Source: Planctomycetaceae bacterium UBA969
GTDB taxonomy: Bacteria; Planctomycetota; Planctomycetia; Gemmatales; Gemmataceae
NCBI GenBank assembly: GCA_002303765.1
Contig: DBCB01000277.1
Coordinates: 1-5,974 of the forward strand
Length of the DNA: 5,974 bases
Direction: 5' to 3'
Below, in pieces: positions 5,320 through 5,974 of this stretch; position 1 is the first letter of the stretch; every line of letters starts with the position of its first letter. Below the pieces are notes generated by a model. That model was not told the origin of the DNA, ran no database searches, and saw only the letters and a program-made list of their open reading frames with translations. The position numbers and the translations under genes were made by a program.

Positions 5320-5974
5320 TTACTTCTGCACTTTTTCGAGCAGGCCCATCAAAGTGCTGGTGATTTTTACTGAGGCTTCTGTTTCCAGATAACTTGAACG
5401 GGCCCGCCAGGTTTCATAACCACCCAACTTATGATGTTCAGGCGTGGGCAGATACCCGTTGTATCCATTTGCCAAGCTGATGGTGAAGGTTTGTTTTAGT
5501 GGGCTTTTCTTTTTGAGTTCCAAACCTATTTCTGTAAACACTTCGCATGGGATTGCACAAATACCCAGATCGCCTATGCGCATCACTTGGATGATTGCAG
5601 GAACCTGCGAAGGGTATTTGGAAAGCAGCACGGCTTCTCGGGCATAGATTTCAGTCATGGTATCTAAAACAGTTTTATTCGCCTTGGTTAATATCTCGTT
5701 TGCCTTTTCCAAATCACTTTTGGAAGGATGCCTTACTCCTAGCAAAAGTTCTTTTTGTTCAGAAGCGAGTGAAACATGATTCTTATACTTGATGTTGGCC
5801 ACTGCTTTTTGTGCAGCTTTTGCAACACTATTTGCAACTACGCGAATTTGCTCACCCGGTTCGCGCTTCCCGGGTGCCATTCCTCCAAAGTTTACATTGT
5901 TCACATCACCACTGGTGCCATTGCTCATGATGCCAACAAAAGATCGATCTGCATCTAAAAGAACGCCAATAGAT
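5320..5974 (-). CDS. Neutral/alkaline ceramidase-like protein, C-terminal fragment (5' end outside window)
   Basis: The frame is open to the right edge, so 217 C-terminal residues are visible; the ATG at 5928 lies inside the conserved FVGIMSNGTSGDVNN and is not the start. The fragment fits planctomycete proteins annotated as neutral/alkaline non-lysosomal ceramidase, a zinc amidase family that cleaves N-acyl sphingosines. AIPCEVFTEIG (fragment 140-150) aligns with human PGEFTTMSG, keeping the zinc-ligand glutamate (E144), and NGYNGYLPTPEHHKLGGYE (169-187) aligns without gaps to the human segment NVYTHYITTYEEYQAQRYE, keeping the zinc-ligand tyrosine (Y174). But the canonical GDVSPN, which carries the nucleophilic serine, reads GDVNNV here (22-27). 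The family is usually secreted; the signal peptide and histidine ligands are outside the window. Ceramidase activity is therefore doubtful. It may be a metal-dependent hydrolase with another substrate. Confidence 0.85.
   Translation of the reverse strand, partial: SIGVLLDADRSFVGIMSNGTSGDVNNVNFGGMAPGKREPGEQIRVVANSVAKAAQKAVANIKYKNHVSLASEQKELLLGVRHPSKSDLEKANEILTKANKTVLDTMTEIYAREAVLLSKYPSQVPAIIQVMRIGDLGICAIPCEVFTEIGLELKKKSPLKQTFTISLANGYNGYLPTPEHHKLGGYETWRARSSYLETEASVKITSTLMGLLEKVQK

Noticed and set aside
5243..5321. AATCACA and TGTGATT as a long-range inverted repeat
   Set aside because: Seven-base matches 65 bases apart are expected by chance in AT-rich DNA, and one arm overlaps the ceramidase-like stop codon.
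1..5974. Mobile elements, CRISPR arrays, tRNA, rRNA or defence genes
   Set aside because: I looked for terminal inverted repeats with a transposase, regularly spaced direct repeats, cloverleaf-like sequences and known defence domains on both strands and saw none.

Overview
The window reads as chromosomal DNA of a planctomycete, most likely of the Gemmatales/Gemmataceae group. Three things point there: a neutral/alkaline-ceramidase-like protein with the NGTSGDVNN sequence I associate with planctomycete members, a Tat-exported polysaccharide-pyruvyl-transferase-like protein, and two small proteins (a CxxC/CxxC zinc-ribbon protein and a companion with a FLDWFDKTPR motif) that resemble hypothetical proteins I recall from Gemmata-type genomes. 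The assignment rests on recall of protein families, not on a search. GC looks below one half, lower than I expect of well-known Gemmata species.

Layout. Bases 1-279 (+) are the 3' end of an FAD-dependent dehydrogenase. It converges, with only 8 bases between stop codons, on a minus-strand pair at 1083-288: an uncharacterised 149-aa protein followed 31 bases later by a 104-aa zinc-ribbon protein. A 366-base AT-rich divergent intergenic region (1084-1449) holds several inverted repeats and separates this pair from a plus-strand pair: a secreted alpha/beta-hydrolase esterase (1450-2247) and a Tat-signal pyruvyl-transferase-like protein (2305-3558). The latter converges, with an 18-base gap, on a minus-strand HtrA/DegP-type serine protease (4971-3577). 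Upstream of htrA is a 348-base noncoding stretch, then the 3' end of a minus-strand ceramidase-like gene that runs off the right edge (5974-5320).

How the genes fit together. Four of the six or seven proteins appear exported or are expected to be: the esterase and HtrA (Sec-type signals), the pyruvyl-transferase-like protein (Tat signal), and by family the ceramidase-like protein. The region therefore leans toward envelope and extracytoplasmic chemistry, but only the two adjacent pairs look like transcription units. No mobile element, tRNA, rRNA, CRISPR array or defence system is visible.

The points most worth checking are: loss of the canonical nucleophile motif in the ceramidase-like protein although two zinc-ligand positions are kept; a pyruvyl-transferase fold carrying a Tat signal; the uncharacterised zinc-ribbon/companion pair; and the palindromes plus an orphan perfect Shine-Dalgarno sequence in the leader of that pair. 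I did not find a convincing new multi-gene system.
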